A DNA stretch of 64,000 nt, from positions 107,697 to 171,696 of the forward strand of contig QCIO01000002.1 in NCBI GenBank assembly GCA_003216635.1, given 5' to 3'. Source of the DNA: Prochlorococcus sp. AG-402-L23 (lineage in GTDB: Bacteria > Cyanobacteriota > Cyanobacteriia > PCC-6307 > Cyanobiaceae). Below are positions 38,504-48,216 of this stretch, in pieces. Each line of letters starts with the position of its first letter. Position 1 is the stretch's first letter. The notes under the pieces were generated by a model that was not told where the DNA came from, ran no database searches, and saw nothing but the letters and a program-made list of their open reading frames with translations. The translations under genes were made by a program, and so were the position numbers.

Positions 38504-39406
38504 ATGCAAACTGACCTATCTGATTCATCTTTTTTCAATCATAAATCAGTTATGACAGATGAGATTATGGCTTCAATAGAGCATTACCCATTAATACATA
38601 ACAACCAACTTAAAGGAATAGACGCGACTTTAGGCGGAGGCGGACACTCTTATCATTTATTGAGAAAATATTCGGATTTAAATATAATTGGACTTGATCA
38701 AGATCCATTCGCGAGAAAATCAGCATCAAAAAAACTTGATGAATTTAAAGATAGGATTGATATAAGGGCTTCAAATTTTGCGGATTTTGTACCAAAAGAA
38801 AAAGTTTCTTTTGTGATTGCTGATCTTGGAGTAAATAGTAACCAAATTGATGAGCCTAAAAGAGGATTTAGTTTCCAAAAAGATGGGCCTCTAGATATGC
38901 GCATGAATCCTTCTCTTGAGATTGATGCAGAGAAATTAATTGAGGCTTTAAATGAAAAAGATCTAGCTAACCTAATTTTTAAATATGGAGATGAGAGATT
39001 ATCAAGAAAGATTGCCAGGACAATAAAAATGCATTTGAAGGAACATGGGAAATATTCTGGGACAAAAGAGTTAGCTTATTCTATTGCCGGCTGTTTCCCA
39101 CCAAAACAAAGATATAAAAAAATACACCCAGCAACGAGAACATTTCAAGCACTAAGAATTGCCGTTAATAAAGAAATTGACGTATTAGAAAAATTTTTGC
39201 AAGTTATCCCTGAATGGCTTTTGCCGGATGGAATTATTTCTATTATTAGTTTTCATTCCCTGGAAGATAGGTTAGTTAAAAATTCTTTTAAAAATGATCA
39301 AAGACTAAAAAACCTGACAAAAAAGCCAATAACTCCTTCCGAACAAGAAGTAGACCTAAATAAAAGAGCTAGAAGTGCAAAATTAAGAATTGCTCAATTA
39401 AATTAA
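38504..39406 (+). CDS. rsmH: 16S rRNA (cytosine-1402-N4)-methyltransferase RsmH
   Basis: SAM-dependent enzyme methylating C1402 in the ribosome decoding centre. The 300-residue protein has FNHKSVMTDEIM, the SAM motif GIDATLGGGGHSYHLL (about 38), RGFSFQKDGPLDMRMNP, HPATRTFQALRIAVNKE and SFHSLEDRLVK, all family hallmarks. It lies outside any dcw/mur cluster here. It ends 14 bases before the convergent desulfurase gene. Confidence 0.97.
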   Translation: MQTDLSDSSFFNHKSVMTDEIMASIEHYPLIHNNQLKGIDATLGGGGHSYHLLRKYSDLNIIGLDQDPFARKSASKKLDEFKDRIDIRASNFADFVPKEKVSFVIADLGVNSNQIDEPKRGFSFQKDGPLDMRMNPSLEIDAEKLIEALNEKDLANLIFKYGDERLSRKIARTIKMHLKEHGKYSGTKELAYSIAGCFPPKQRYKKIHPATRTFQALRIAVNKEIDVLEKFLQVIPEWLLPDGIISIISFHSLEDRLVKNSFKNDQRLKNLTKKPITPSEQEVDLNKRARSAKLRIAQLN

Positions 39407-39420
39407 AGAGCTAATAATTT

Positions 39421-40566
39421 CTAACGTAATGATTTGATTGTATGTGTAAGAATTTGAATTGCTTGTTTTATATCTTTTGAATTAGTACTTAATCCAATAC
39501 TTAACCTTATTGAAGATTCTGCTTCTTTAAAAGATCTACCTAAGGCTAGTAAAACATGAGATGGTTCACCATTACTGCATGCAGATCCACTAGAACAAAT
39601 TATTTTAGATTTTAAAATTTTATGAAACTTTGCTCCGTTTAAATCCAATACCGTCAAATTTAAATTATGAGGTAATCTTTTTTCTATGGAGCCATTAATT
39701 AATAAACCAGAATTATTTTCTAACAAACCCTCTAAAAGGTTATTCCTGTAAAAAAGTAATTTCTCAGAATTATTTTTTTGATTAAAAACTGCTATCTCTA
39801 TTGCTTTAGCAAAGCCAACTACTAAAGGAAGAGGTAATGTACCAGACCTGAGACCATATTCCTGACCTCCCCCAACAATTAAAGGTTCAAGATTAATTTC
39901 TTTATCAATCAAAAGAAGTCCTATCCCTTTAGGACCATATATTTTATGAGAACTCATCGTTATCATATTTACATCTGATAAAAGATTGTCTAACTCGATA
40001 TAACCTAAACTTTGTGCAAAATCAGAGTGAAAGGTAATTCCTCTTGATTTACATATCTTTGAAATATTCTCTACTGGCTGAATAACTCCTATTTCGTTAT
40101 TTGCCAACATGATACTAACCATAAATGTATCTTCTCTTATATTTTTTTTGAATTGTTCCTCTGAAATTAAGCCATCTTTCTCAGGATTAATTTCTGTAAC
40201 CATAAATCCCTCTTTTTTTAATTTGTTTAGGGGCTCTAAAACAGCTTTATGCTCCGTTTTTAAAGTAATAATATGTCCATAATTTCCTGTTTTTTTATAG
40301 TAATTTCTAGCAAAACCTAATAAGGCTAAGTTATTAGATTCTGTTGCCCCACTTGTAAAAATAACTTTTTTATTCTTAAGAAATAAATTATGTTCTATTT
40401 TTTCTCTTGAGGCTTCCAATATAGCGCTTGCGTTAATGCCCGCCAAATTAGATTTGCTTGTAGGGTTAGAAAATATCTCACTCCAAAAAGGTTTCATAGA
40501 ATCAACAACATCTTTAGAGCAAGGAGTCGAAGATTGATAGTCTAGTAGTATGGGAGTTGATAGCAT
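39421..40566 (-). CDS. Cysteine desulfurase (NifS/IscS class)
   Basis: A 381-residue PLP enzyme mobilising sulfur from cysteine. The PLP lysine is in TMSSHKIYGPKGIGLLL (about 206), the N-terminus YLDYQSSTPCSKDVV-like pattern is normal, and the catalytic cysteine loop is CSSGSACSNGEPSHVL (about 324). This long cysteine loop marks class I (NifS/IscS). No scaffold or sufBCD gene adjoins it, so whether it serves iron-sulfur clusters or tRNA thiolation is open. Confidence 0.92.
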   Translation of the reverse strand: MLSTPILLDYQSSTPCSKDVVDSMKPFWSEIFSNPTSKSNLAGINASAILEASREKIEHNLFLKNKKVIFTSGATESNNLALLGFARNYYKKTGNYGHIITLKTEHKAVLEPLNKLKKEGFMVTEINPEKDGLISEEQFKKNIREDTFMVSIMLANNEIGVIQPVENISKICKSRGITFHSDFAQSLGYIELDNLLSDVNMITMSSHKIYGPKGIGLLLIDKEINLEPLIVGGGQEYGLRSGTLPLPLVVGFAKAIEIAVFNQKNNSEKLLFYRNNLLEGLLENNSGLLINGSIEKRLPHNLNLTVLDLNGAKFHKILKSKIICSSGSACSNGEPSHVLLALGRSFKEAESSIRLSIGLSTNSKDIKQAIQILTHTIKSLR

Positions 40567-40625
40567 TATGTTTAGTATATAAAATTCTATTTATTACTAG
40601 AAAATCAAATTAAAGAATTTAGAAA

Positions 40626-41354
40626 ATGAATGAAATTAATCAAATAAATAATGAACCAGTAAGAAAATCAAGAATTTTATTAGTTGATGATGAGCCTGGT
40701 TTAAGAACAGCTGTTAAAACATTTCTAGAAGATGAAGGCTTTGAAATATTTATTGCAGTTGATGGAGATGATGGTTGGGAAAAAGCTCAAACAGTTTTTC
40801 CCGATTTGATAATTAGTGATATTATGATGCCCCGAGCTAACGGTTATGCTTTATTAGAAAAAATTAGAGAGGATGAAAAATTAGGAGGGACTCCAGTTAT
40901 TTTTCTAACTGCAAAAGGAATGACCCTAGATAGAACAGAAGGTTATCTTGCAGGAGTTGATGATTATATTTCCAAACCTTTCGATCCCGATGAATTAGCT
41001 GCAAGAGTTAAAAATGTAATCAATAGACAAGAACGTTTACTAAAAGAAGCGGCACGATTTGCAGATATTGATGTAAGCAAAATGGCTAAACAAATTACTG
41101 AAATAAAATCTATGCTCACAGACCAAAACCAGACTAATCCAGAAAATAAAATAAATCTTCCTAGTTTTACTCCAAGAGAAGCGAGTGTACTTCAACTAGT
41201 AGCAGAGGGTCTAATGAATAAGGAAATTGCGAGACGGCTTGAAACATCTATTAGAAATGTTGAGAAATATGTAAGTAGACTTTTTATTAAGACAAGTACA
41301 TCTAGCCGAACCGAATTAGTTCGTTATGCACTTGAAAATCATTTAGTAAAATAA
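40626..41354 (+). CDS. Two-component response regulator with LuxR/NarL-type DNA-binding domain (Ycf29-like)
   Basis: A 242-residue regulator. The receiver domain (about 16-135) has LLVDDEPG, the phosphoacceptor Asp in PDLIISDIMMP and the switch lysine in VDDYISKPFDP. After a linker, a LuxR helix-turn-helix (about 178-242) reads FTPREASVLQLVAEGLMNKEIARRLETS. The layout resembles plastid/cyanobacterial Ycf29. No histidine kinase is adjacent. The target genes cannot be inferred. It is convergent with chlM, one base apart. Confidence 0.9.
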   Translation: MNEINQINNEPVRKSRILLVDDEPGLRTAVKTFLEDEGFEIFIAVDGDDGWEKAQTVFPDLIISDIMMPRANGYALLEKIREDEKLGGTPVIFLTAKGMTLDRTEGYLAGVDDYISKPFDPDELAARVKNVINRQERLLKEAARFADIDVSKMAKQITEIKSMLTDQNQTNPENKINLPSFTPREASVLQLVAEGLMNKEIARRLETSIRNVEKYVSRLFIKTSTSSRTELVRYALENHLVK

Positions 41355-41355
41355 A

Positions 41356-42057
41356 TTATTTAATTTTTTCGAATTCAATTAGTTTGGAAAAATAAAAAGG
41401 AGCTTGATTTAATTTCTTTTTAACTACTCTAAAGCCTCTTTCTTTAGCAGCATTAATAATGCCCTTTTCTTTCAATGTATATGCTCTTGTAGTTTTACTT
41501 GGGCCAGGAAATAGTTTCCCAATATTTTTAAGAACAGCGAGAACTGGAGTATAAGGAGCAAAGCTAACGATTAGTTTTTCTGTGCTTAAATCGCATAGAT
41601 GTTGGACCATTTCTTCGGCGACCGGTTGAGGATAATGAATAAATACATCCAAACAAACTACAACATCAAATAATCCTTTTAATTTTTCTAGATCGCAGAC
41701 TTGATATTTGATTTTACCTTGATTCAAACCTAATTCATTAATGCGTTTCTTTGTTTCTTTAATCATTTCAGAAGAAATATCGCTCACTTGTAGTTCTTTT
41801 ATACCTAGTCTAAGTAATGGTATTGATAAACTTCCAACACCACATCCTGCATCACAATAACTTTTTTTTGTTAGTTCAGGATAATTTTTGATGTATGAGA
41901 CTACATCATCTACAGTTTTTTGATGTCCTTTCCTAATATTTTTCTGAACAGTATTAATTTCATCAGATTTGCTATAAATTTTATTCCATCTTTCAAAGCC
42001 AGTCCCATTAAAATACTCCGTAACTTCACTTTTTTCGATAATCTTATTTGACGTCAT
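41356..42057 (-). CDS. chlM: Mg-protoporphyrin IX O-methyltransferase
   Basis: ChlM methylates the propionate of Mg-protoporphyrin IX in chlorophyll synthesis. The 233-residue class I methyltransferase begins with YFNGTGFERWNKIYSK, typical of ChlM, followed by the SAM-binding CDAGCGVGSLSIPL (about 62) and VVCLDVFIHYPQ. It stands apart from other chlorophyll genes and is divergent from purE over an 89-base gap. Confidence 0.95.
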   Translation of the reverse strand: MTSNKIIEKSEVTEYFNGTGFERWNKIYSKSDEINTVQKNIRKGHQKTVDDVVSYIKNYPELTKKSYCDAGCGVGSLSIPLLRLGIKELQVSDISSEMIKETKKRINELGLNQGKIKYQVCDLEKLKGLFDVVVCLDVFIHYPQPVAEEMVQHLCDLSTEKLIVSFAPYTPVLAVLKNIGKLFPGPSKTTRAYTLKEKGIINAAKERGFRVVKKKLNQAPFYFSKLIEFEKIK

Positions 42058-42096
42058 AATATTCTTTGAAAATTTATTATTTTTATACTAACTAAC

Positions 42097-42104
42097 TGGC
42101 GCCA
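42097..42104. repeat. GC-rich palindrome TGGCGCCA in the chlM/purE divergent gap
   Basis: An 8-base perfect palindrome lies between two divergent genes in otherwise AT-rich sequence. A second GCC-containing stretch (GCACGCCA) follows 9 bases later. It may be an operator half-site pair, but nothing ties it to a known regulator. Confidence 0.25.
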
Positions 42105-42146
42105 AATTAATTGCACGCCATTATAGGAAAGAATTGATTTGTTATT

Positions 42147-42680
42147 TTGTCAGAATTGAATTCTAATGATATTTATAAAATCGCTGTCGTAATGGGCAGT
42201 GATTCAGATCTAAAAACATTGAAACCTGCCATCGACATTTTAAGAGAATTTGGAATAAAAACTGAAGTTTGTATACTTTCTGCCCATCGAACACCTATTG
42301 AAATGATGGAATATGCGAAAAATGCAGAATCAGAAAACATAAAAGTAATAATTGCTGGTGCAGGTGGTGCTGCTCATCTTCCAGGAATGCTGGCATCCAT
42401 AACTTGCATTCCTGTAATTGGAGTACCAGTAGAGAGTAAGACACTTAAGGGGATTGACTCTCTTTTATCAATTGTTCAAATGCCAGCTGGGATACCAGTA
42501 GCAACAGTTGCAATTAATGGAGGTCAGAATGCTGGATTATTAGCAATAGAGATTATCAGTTTATTTGATGAATCTATGAAGAAAATTTTAAAAGAATTCA
42601 GAGAAAATCTTCATACACAAGTAAGAACTAAAAATAGTAAGTTATCAAGAATTGGAGCTGACAATTATCTTCAAAAATAA
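42147..42680 (+). CDS. purE: N5-carboxyaminoimidazole ribonucleotide mutase
   Basis: PurE rearranges N5-CAIR to CAIR in purine synthesis. The 177-residue protein has VVMGSDSDLKTLKPA, the active-site SAHRTPIEMMEY and the glycine-rich AGAGGAAHLPGMLAS, all diagnostic. The start appears to be TTG. An ATG further inside (MGSDSD) would cut into the conserved N-terminus. It converges with cysC, 19 bases apart. Confidence 0.96.
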   Translation: MSELNSNDIYKIAVVMGSDSDLKTLKPAIDILREFGIKTEVCILSAHRTPIEMMEYAKNAESENIKVIIAGAGGAAHLPGMLASITCIPVIGVPVESKTLKGIDSLLSIVQMPAGIPVATVAINGGQNAGLLAIEIISLFDESMKKILKEFRENLHTQVRTKNSKLSRIGADNYLQK

Positions 42681-42699
42681 ATGAACTAATATTTTTCTA

Positions 42700-43338
42700 T
42701 TAGGCCTTTTTAAGAAAGTTTTCTTTTTTAAGATAGTTAATAACTTTTTCAACAGAATCATTTAAATCTAACAAACCTGTATCAACAACAATTTCTGGAT
42801 TATGAGGAGCTTCATATGGACTAGAAATCCCTGTGAAATCCTTTATTTCACCCAAACGAGCTTTCTTATAAAGACCTTTAGTATCCCTATTTTCGCAAAC
42901 TTTAATATCTGCTGCACAATAAACTTCAATAAAATCCTTAGATCCAATAATTTTTCTCACCTTATCTCTATCGCTAATAAATGGTGAAACGAATGCTGTA
43001 ATAGTTATTATCCCAGCATTCATAAATAAATTTGCAACTTCTCCTATTCTTCTTATATTTTCTTCTCTATCTTCATCCGAAAAACCAAGATCTTTACATA
43101 AACCGTGTCTAATATTATCTCCATCCAACACGTAAGTCGAAAAACCATCTAAGTGTAAAACTTCATTTAAAGCGTTGGCCAAAGTACTTTTACCGGAACC
43201 AGATAAACCTGTAAACCAGATAACCATACCTTTATGACCTCTCATTTTCTCTAACTTTTCTCTATCAATTGTTAAATTGTGCCACTTTATATTGGTTGAC
43301 TTCGTTTGATCTTGTTCTTTCATTTTTTGCATCATCAA
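42700..43338 (-). CDS. cysC: Adenylylsulfate (APS) kinase
   Basis: CysC phosphorylates APS to PAPS in sulfate assimilation. The 212 residues contain the P-loop WFTGLSGSGKSTLANAL (about 42), LDGDNIRHGL, FVSPFISDRDKVR and the ASxPYEAPHNPE-like substrate region (SSPYEAPHNPEIVVDT). No ATP sulfurylase or reductase is adjacent. It follows the SUI1-domain gene by 26 bases on the same strand. Confidence 0.96.
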   Translation of the reverse strand: MMMQKMKEQDQTKSTNIKWHNLTIDREKLEKMRGHKGMVIWFTGLSGSGKSTLANALNEVLHLDGFSTYVLDGDNIRHGLCKDLGFSDEDREENIRRIGEVANLFMNAGIITITAFVSPFISDRDKVRKIIGSKDFIEVYCAADIKVCENRDTKGLYKKARLGEIKDFTGISSPYEAPHNPEIVVDTGLLDLNDSVEKVINYLKKENFLKKA

Positions 43339-43364
43339 AATTAAAACCTATCTTAACCCTTGCT

Positions 43365-43685
43365 TCATAAATTATGAAATCCCTCTTTACGAAGAAACTC
43401 AATTGATTTCGATACCATATCACCCTGTAACTGGATATCACTATCAATTAATGTTCCTCCAGTACCACAAAAAACTTTAATTTTTTTTAGTAATTCTTTT
43501 AATAAAATTTCATCCTCAGTTCCTAAACCTCTAATTAAAGTAATAGTCTTGCCCTTTTTACCTTTTTTTTGTTTTGAAATATTTATTCTTGATTCTTTAT
43601 TAAAAGAATCTACCTTAGCTGTATCTTTAGATTTTTTTTCTTGATTATCAAATTCGATCCAATTCTTTTTTCCCATTATTTTCAA
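43365..43685 (-). CDS. SUI1/eIF1-like translation factor (YciH type)
   Basis: A 106-residue protein with a charged N-terminal tail and the SUI1 fold: GKTITLIRGLGTEDEILLKELLKKIKVFCGTGGTLIDSDIQLQGD. Bacterial YciH homologues can influence start-site fidelity in vitro, but their physiological role is uncertain. It is divergent from trpB across about 39 bases. Confidence 0.92.
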   Translation of the reverse strand: MKIMGKKNWIEFDNQEKKSKDTAKVDSFNKESRINISKQKKGKKGKTITLIRGLGTEDEILLKELLKKIKVFCGTGGTLIDSDIQLQGDMVSKSIEFLRKEGFHNL

Positions 43686-43724
43686 TATAAACTATAGTTG
43701 GTTAATACTTATTCTATTGAACAA

Positions 43725-44969
43725 GTGGTAAGTACATTTTCTAGCAAAGATCAAAATTATAAAAATGACGACTTAAATCAACCCTCCAAAGAGGGAAGAT
43801 TTGGAAAATATGGTGGTCAATACGTTCCTGAAACGCTAATGCCTGCCCTTTTTGAGCTTGAAACATCTGCATCTAATGCATGGAAAGATAAACTTTTTGT
43901 AGAAGAATTAAATCATCTACTTAAGACTTATGTAGGGAGAGAAACACCACTTTATGAAGCCAAAAGACTTACTGAACATTACAAAACCAAACAAGCAACT
44001 CCAAGAATATGGCTTAAAAGAGAAGATTTAAATCATACTGGTGCTCACAAAATTAACAATGCCCTAGGACAAGCTTTATTAGCCATAAGAATGGGCAAAA
44101 AACGGATAATTGCAGAAACCGGAGCAGGTCAGCATGGAGTTGCTACAGCTACTGTTTGTGCAAGATTTGGATTGAAATGCATCATCTATATGGGTGCTGA
44201 AGATATAAAAAGGCAATCCCTTAACGTCTTCAGGATGAAACTTCTGGGAGCTGAAGTTAAAGTCGTAAATTCTGGAACTGCAACCCTTAAGGATGCAACG
44301 AGTGAAGCCATTAGAGATTGGGTTTCTAATGTAGAAACCACACACTACATTTTAGGATCAGTTGCAGGTCCACACCCTTTCCCGAAAATCGTAAGAGATT
44401 TTCATGCAGTTATAGGAGAAGAAACTAAAAAACAATGCCTGGAATCTTTTGGATCTTTACCCGATATTTTACTTGCTTGTGTAGGTGGGGGATCAAATGC
44501 AATGGGCCTTTTCCATCCTTTCGTTAAAGAAACATCTGTACGACTAATTGGTGTTGAAGCTGCAGGAAGCGGAGTTGATACTCACAAACATGCTGCAACT
44601 ATCACTAAAGGGTCAGTTGGAATTCTGCATGGATCAATGAGTCTTCTTTTACAAGATGATGATGGTCAAGTTCAAGAAGCCCATTCAATAAGTGCAGGTT
44701 TAGATTACCCTGGGGTAGGTCCTGAACATAGCCATTTAAAAGATATAGGTAGAGCAGAATATGGATCAGTCACAGATCAAGAAGCTTTAGATGCTTTGAG
44801 ACTTGTTAGTGAACTTGAGGGAATTATACCAGCACTTGAAACTTCCCATGCCTTTGCGTGGCTAGATAAATTATGCCCTGCTCTGGACAAAGATACTCAT
44901 ATAGTTATCAATTGCTCTGGACGAGGTGACAAAGATGTAAATACAGTTGCATCTTCATTAAAAATTTAA
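43725..44969 (+). CDS. trpB: Tryptophan synthase beta chain
   Basis: TrpB condenses indole and serine to tryptophan using PLP. The PLP lysine is in [18 protein letters not shown] and the phosphate loop is [29 protein letters not shown] is the usual N-terminus. The ORF track starts at a TTG (43698), but a GTG nine codons later gives [14 protein letters not shown], which matches the N-terminus I remember for Prochlorococcus TrpB, so I chose 43725. TrpA is not adjacent. It abuts the convergent rhodanese gene. Confidence 0.96.
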   Translation: MVSTFSSKDQNYKNDDLNQPSKEGRFGKYGGQYVPETLMPALFELETSASNAWKDKLFVEELNHLLKTYVGRETPLYEAKRLTEHYKTKQATPRIWLKREDLNHTGAHKINNALGQALLAIRMGKKRIIAETGAGQHGVATATVCARFGLKCIIYMGAEDIKRQSLNVFRMKLLGAEVKVVNSGTATLKDATSEAIRDWVSNVETTHYILGSVAGPHPFPKIVRDFHAVIGEETKKQCLESFGSLPDILLACVGGGSNAMGLFHPFVKETSVRLIGVEAAGSGVDTHKHAATITKGSVGILHGSMSLLLQDDDGQVQEAHSISAGLDYPGVGPEHSHLKDIGRAEYGSVTDQEALDALRLVSELEGIIPALETSHAFAWLDKLCPALDKDTHIVINCSGRGDKDVNTVASSLKI

Positions 44970-45320
44970 TCAATACCTAGGAATTGATGGGTCAACACAT
45001 CTACTCCATCCATCAATGCCCTCCTCCAAATTCCATATTTCGCTAACAATATTATTATCTAAGCACCATTGACAAAAGTTATAACTTCTTACTCCTGCAT
45101 GACAGGTAACAACGATTTCTCTGTCTAATAAACCAGCAAATATTTTTTCAACGTTTTCAGAGGTTACTTTACTAATAGGTATATGTAAAAATTCTTTTGA
45201 GAAACGAGCTATTTCAAGCTCTGAATGCTCTCTTACATCAATTAAAACTGGATCTTTTTTCTCAGAATTAAACCAATCATTGAGACTAGAAGCATTTATA
45301 GAGTTTGGATAACTTCCCAA
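44970..45320 (-). CDS. Single-domain rhodanese-like protein
   Basis: A 116-residue rhodanese domain. VLIDVREHSELEIARF and the active-site loop VTCHAGVRSYNFCQWCLDN with a catalytic-type cysteine (about 74) indicate a potentially active sulfurtransferase. The substrate is unknown. It ends directly against trpB with no gap. Confidence 0.9.
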   Translation of the reverse strand: MGSYPNSINASSLNDWFNSEKKDPVLIDVREHSELEIARFSKEFLHIPISKVTSENVEKIFAGLLDREIVVTCHAGVRSYNFCQWCLDNNIVSEIWNLEEGIDGWSRCVDPSIPRY

Positions 45321-45410
45321 ATTAAAAGGATAAATTATGTATTATTTACAATTTAATAAATTAAGTTGCAGGAGTAAATTTATTGTTAAAAATAAAAATA
45401 AACATTAATA

Positions 45411-46871
45411 ATGAAAATTAGAGTAGTAGCAATAATACTATTATTATCTTTATTAATTTTTTTCGGTTTTAAAAAAATTTCTGCTAATAAAAATAAGGAG
45501 CAAAGTGCGAATATTGAGCAACTAAATATATTAAAATATTTACCAGAAAACAATAAATTATTATTCATATCAAATTTAGATATTTCTCAAATTATTAATA
45601 ATATTGAAAACGTTAAAAATCCCAGAAATCAAAATAACTTTGTTTTAATAAAAGATTCCATATTAGATTACTTAGGTATAGATTTAGGCAACAATAATTT
45701 AGAAGATATTTATAATAATGAACTTATAATTTCAACTTTTGAAAATAATAAAAAACTTAAAGATGATATTTTGATAGTTTTTAAAATTAAGCCAGAAAAA
45801 AACCTTGATGATATATTGCATTTTCCCAATCAAATTGATCAGACTAACGAAATAATACCAATTTACAGAGAAAATAAAATAAATTTTTTAAACTTTATAT
45901 ACCGGACCGAAGAAAATTATATAATTGCCTCATCGGATAAACAATTAATCAGAAATAGTATTAATTTTAGTAATGATTTTAAAGAAAAAAAATTTCAATA
46001 TGAAGGAGAACTTTTTAAACTAAATAACCAAAAAAATATATTACTTACAAATAAATTTTGGGAAAGTATATTCTTTAATAAAAAAATTTTTACTGAGAAA
46101 AATGAGGATGTTATAGCTACAACATTTGACTTAAAAAATAAATATTTAATTTTTAAATCATATTTACTAAATAATAAAAAAAATCTTGATATTCTTGCTT
46201 ACGATAAGCTCATAAATGAAGAGAATACGAATGAAGATAATCCTGAAATTTCAATTTTTAGTGATATAAAAAATTTTGATAAATATCTTAAAACTTTAAT
46301 AAATGATTTTGAATACAGTTTCTTTGAAGAGTTTAATCAAAATACAAATCAAAACTTTCTAATTCTTAATTCAAAAAAAGATTGGCTTATTACATTTGAA
46401 AACAATACTGAAGATCAATTTGATTTAGGTGCTTTGAAAAAACTAAGAGATTTCAACAAATATACTTTGAAACAAAATGATGCTATTTACTCCATATATT
46501 CCAAAGATATTCTTGAAGAAAAAGACGATGTAATAAAACAATTAACTTATGAAAATATCTATTCAATAGAATCAGGAGGTTTACAAATTATAAGTAATCA
46601 TTTAATGGATGCAAAAAAAATAGAAACAATCTCAAAAAAATTTTTCAACCTAAAAGGTAATAAAGATAAATCTGCTTTTCTTTATGCAAAAGTTGATATC
46701 AAAGGTGGAAATTCAACTAAAATTAAATATTTTTCTGATTTGGAAGATCTTAATTTTCTTTTTAGAAATATTTTAAAAATATCAAATGAAGAATCTCTAG
46801 AAATCATAAGACAATCTATTCCTGAAAAAAATCCAATTCTTTATACAGAAACAAGTTTAAAAATAATTTAA
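45411..46871 (+). CDS. Membrane-anchored protein of unknown function (DUF3352-like)
   Basis: A 486-residue protein with one N-terminal membrane helix (VVAIILLLSLLIFFGFKKI, residues about 5-23) and a long Asn/Lys/Ile/Glu-rich extracytoplasmic region. The start of the domain (LKYLPENNKLLFISNLDISQI) and repeated LSxFENNxx-like segments resemble the DUF3352 pattern of cyanobacteria, from memory. Base use is more AT-rich than its neighbours, as often seen for poorly constrained envelope proteins. No catalytic motif is visible. It stands alone between convergent and spaced neighbours. Confidence 0.75.
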   Translation: MKIRVVAIILLLSLLIFFGFKKISANKNKEQSANIEQLNILKYLPENNKLLFISNLDISQIINNIENVKNPRNQNNFVLIKDSILDYLGIDLGNNNLEDIYNNELIISTFENNKKLKDDILIVFKIKPEKNLDDILHFPNQIDQTNEIIPIYRENKINFLNFIYRTEENYIIASSDKQLIRNSINFSNDFKEKKFQYEGELFKLNNQKNILLTNKFWESIFFNKKIFTEKNEDVIATTFDLKNKYLIFKSYLLNNKKNLDILAYDKLINEENTNEDNPEISIFSDIKNFDKYLKTLINDFEYSFFEEFNQNTNQNFLILNSKKDWLITFENNTEDQFDLGALKKLRDFNKYTLKQNDAIYSIYSKDILEEKDDVIKQLTYENIYSIESGGLQIISNHLMDAKKIETISKKFFNLKGNKDKSAFLYAKVDIKGGNSTKIKYFSDLEDLNFLFRNILKISNEESLEIIRQSIPEKNPILYTETSLKII

Positions 46872-46995
46872 TAAAGTTTTTCTAAGTAAGCTCCAAACTC
46901 AATAAATTAAATTTTAGCGAAGTTAATAACTTGTGGTTAATTAAAAATTATTTGACTATCTTTAACCTATAAGTATTTGATATTGAATTAAGCAA

Positions 46996-48141
46996 TTGGA
47001 TAGCAACAAACTAATTTTAAAACCAGGATTAGAGGGTGTCCCAGTTACTAATTCATCTATCTGTGATATTGACGGAAACAAAGGTAAATTATTGTATAGG
47101 GGCTACTCTATTGAGGAACTTTCTAAAAAAAGCAGTTTTTTAGAAACTGCTTACCTATTGATTTGGGGTGAATTACCCACAGCCATTCAACTAAGAGATT
47201 TTGAACAAGAAGTTCAAATGCATAGAAGGTTAAGTTTTAGAGTCAGAGATATGATGAAATGTTTCCCTGCGACAGGTCATCCTATGGATGCTCTTCAATC
47301 CAGTGCGGCTTCTTTGGGGCTCTTCTATTCACGTAGAGCAATAGATGATCCTAATTACATATATAACGCAGTGATAAGACTAATAGCAAAAATACCCACT
47401 ATGATTGCTGCGTTTCAACTCATTAGAAAAGGACAAGACCCAATTCAACCTAGAGATGATTTAACTTACTCATCAAATTTTCTTTACATGCTGACTGAAA
47501 AAGAACAAGATCCTATTGCTGCAAAAGTTTTTGATAGGTGTTTAATTCTACATGCAGAACATAGTTTAAACGCAAGTACATTTAGCGCTAGAGTGACTGC
47601 AAGCACTCTTACGGACCCATATGCTGTCATCGCCTCTGCAGTTGGAACCCTGGCTGGCCCACTGCATGGAGGAGCAAATGAGGATGTAATTGCAATGTTA
47701 GAAGAGATCAAAACTCCAGAAAATGCTGCTTCTTTTTTGGATAACGCGATAAAAAATAAAAGTAAGATCATGGGCTTTGGTCATAGAGAATATAAAGTCA
47801 AAGATCCTAGAGCAATAATTCTTCAAAAACTGGCAGAAGAGCTTTTTATTAGATTTGGAGGAGATGAAATGTATAAAGTTGCAAAATCACTAGAAGCAGA
47901 GGCAATACCAAGACTTGGACCCAAGGGTATATTCCCTAACGTGGACTTTTATTCTGGTCTTGTTTATAGAAAACTTGGTATTCCTCGTGATTTATTTACT
48001 CCAATTTTTGCTATATCTAGAGTTGCTGGTTGGTTAGCTCATTGGAGAGAGCAACTTGGAGCAAATAGAATTTTTAGACCATCGCAAATCTATACTGGTT
48101 CAGCACCAAGAGATTGGATTAGCCTAGAAAATAGAGAATAA
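46996..48141 (+). CDS. gltA: Citrate synthase
   Basis: Condenses acetyl-CoA and oxaloacetate; in Prochlorococcus this feeds 2-oxoglutarate synthesis in an incomplete TCA cycle. The 381-residue protein is the type I bacterial size, with KGKLLYRGYSIEEL, the active-site HAEHSLNASTFSARV (His about 194), AGPLHGGANEDV and MGFGHREYKVKDPRA. The start is TTG. A 124-base gap separates it from the upstream unknown; I see no clear promoter there beyond a TTGACT without a good -10. Confidence 0.96.
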   Translation: MDSNKLILKPGLEGVPVTNSSICDIDGNKGKLLYRGYSIEELSKKSSFLETAYLLIWGELPTAIQLRDFEQEVQMHRRLSFRVRDMMKCFPATGHPMDALQSSAASLGLFYSRRAIDDPNYIYNAVIRLIAKIPTMIAAFQLIRKGQDPIQPRDDLTYSSNFLYMLTEKEQDPIAAKVFDRCLILHAEHSLNASTFSARVTASTLTDPYAVIASAVGTLAGPLHGGANEDVIAMLEEIKTPENAASFLDNAIKNKSKIMGFGHREYKVKDPRAIILQKLAEELFIRFGGDEMYKVAKSLEAEAIPRLGPKGIFPNVDFYSGLVYRKLGIPRDLFTPIFAISRVAGWLAHWREQLGANRIFRPSQIYTGSAPRDWISLENRE

Positions 48142-48216
48142 TATTTGCAGCTTTTCATAAAAAACACACATATTGTTTGTGAAGAGTTAATGTATTAAGT
48201 AAATAACATAAAAATT

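Noticed and set aside
43698-43724. TTG start of trpB given by the ORF track
   Set aside because: The nine extra residues are not typical of TrpB; the GTG at 43725 gives the expected N-terminus.
45386-45568. 60-residue minus-strand ORF at the start of the anchored unknown
   Set aside because: It mirrors the hydrophobic leader of the plus-strand gene; the longer 486-residue ORF with a proper anchor is preferred.
46952-46973. TTGACT plus TATAAG upstream of gltA as a promoter
   Set aside because: The spacing is only about 10 bases, too short for a normal sigma-70-type promoter.
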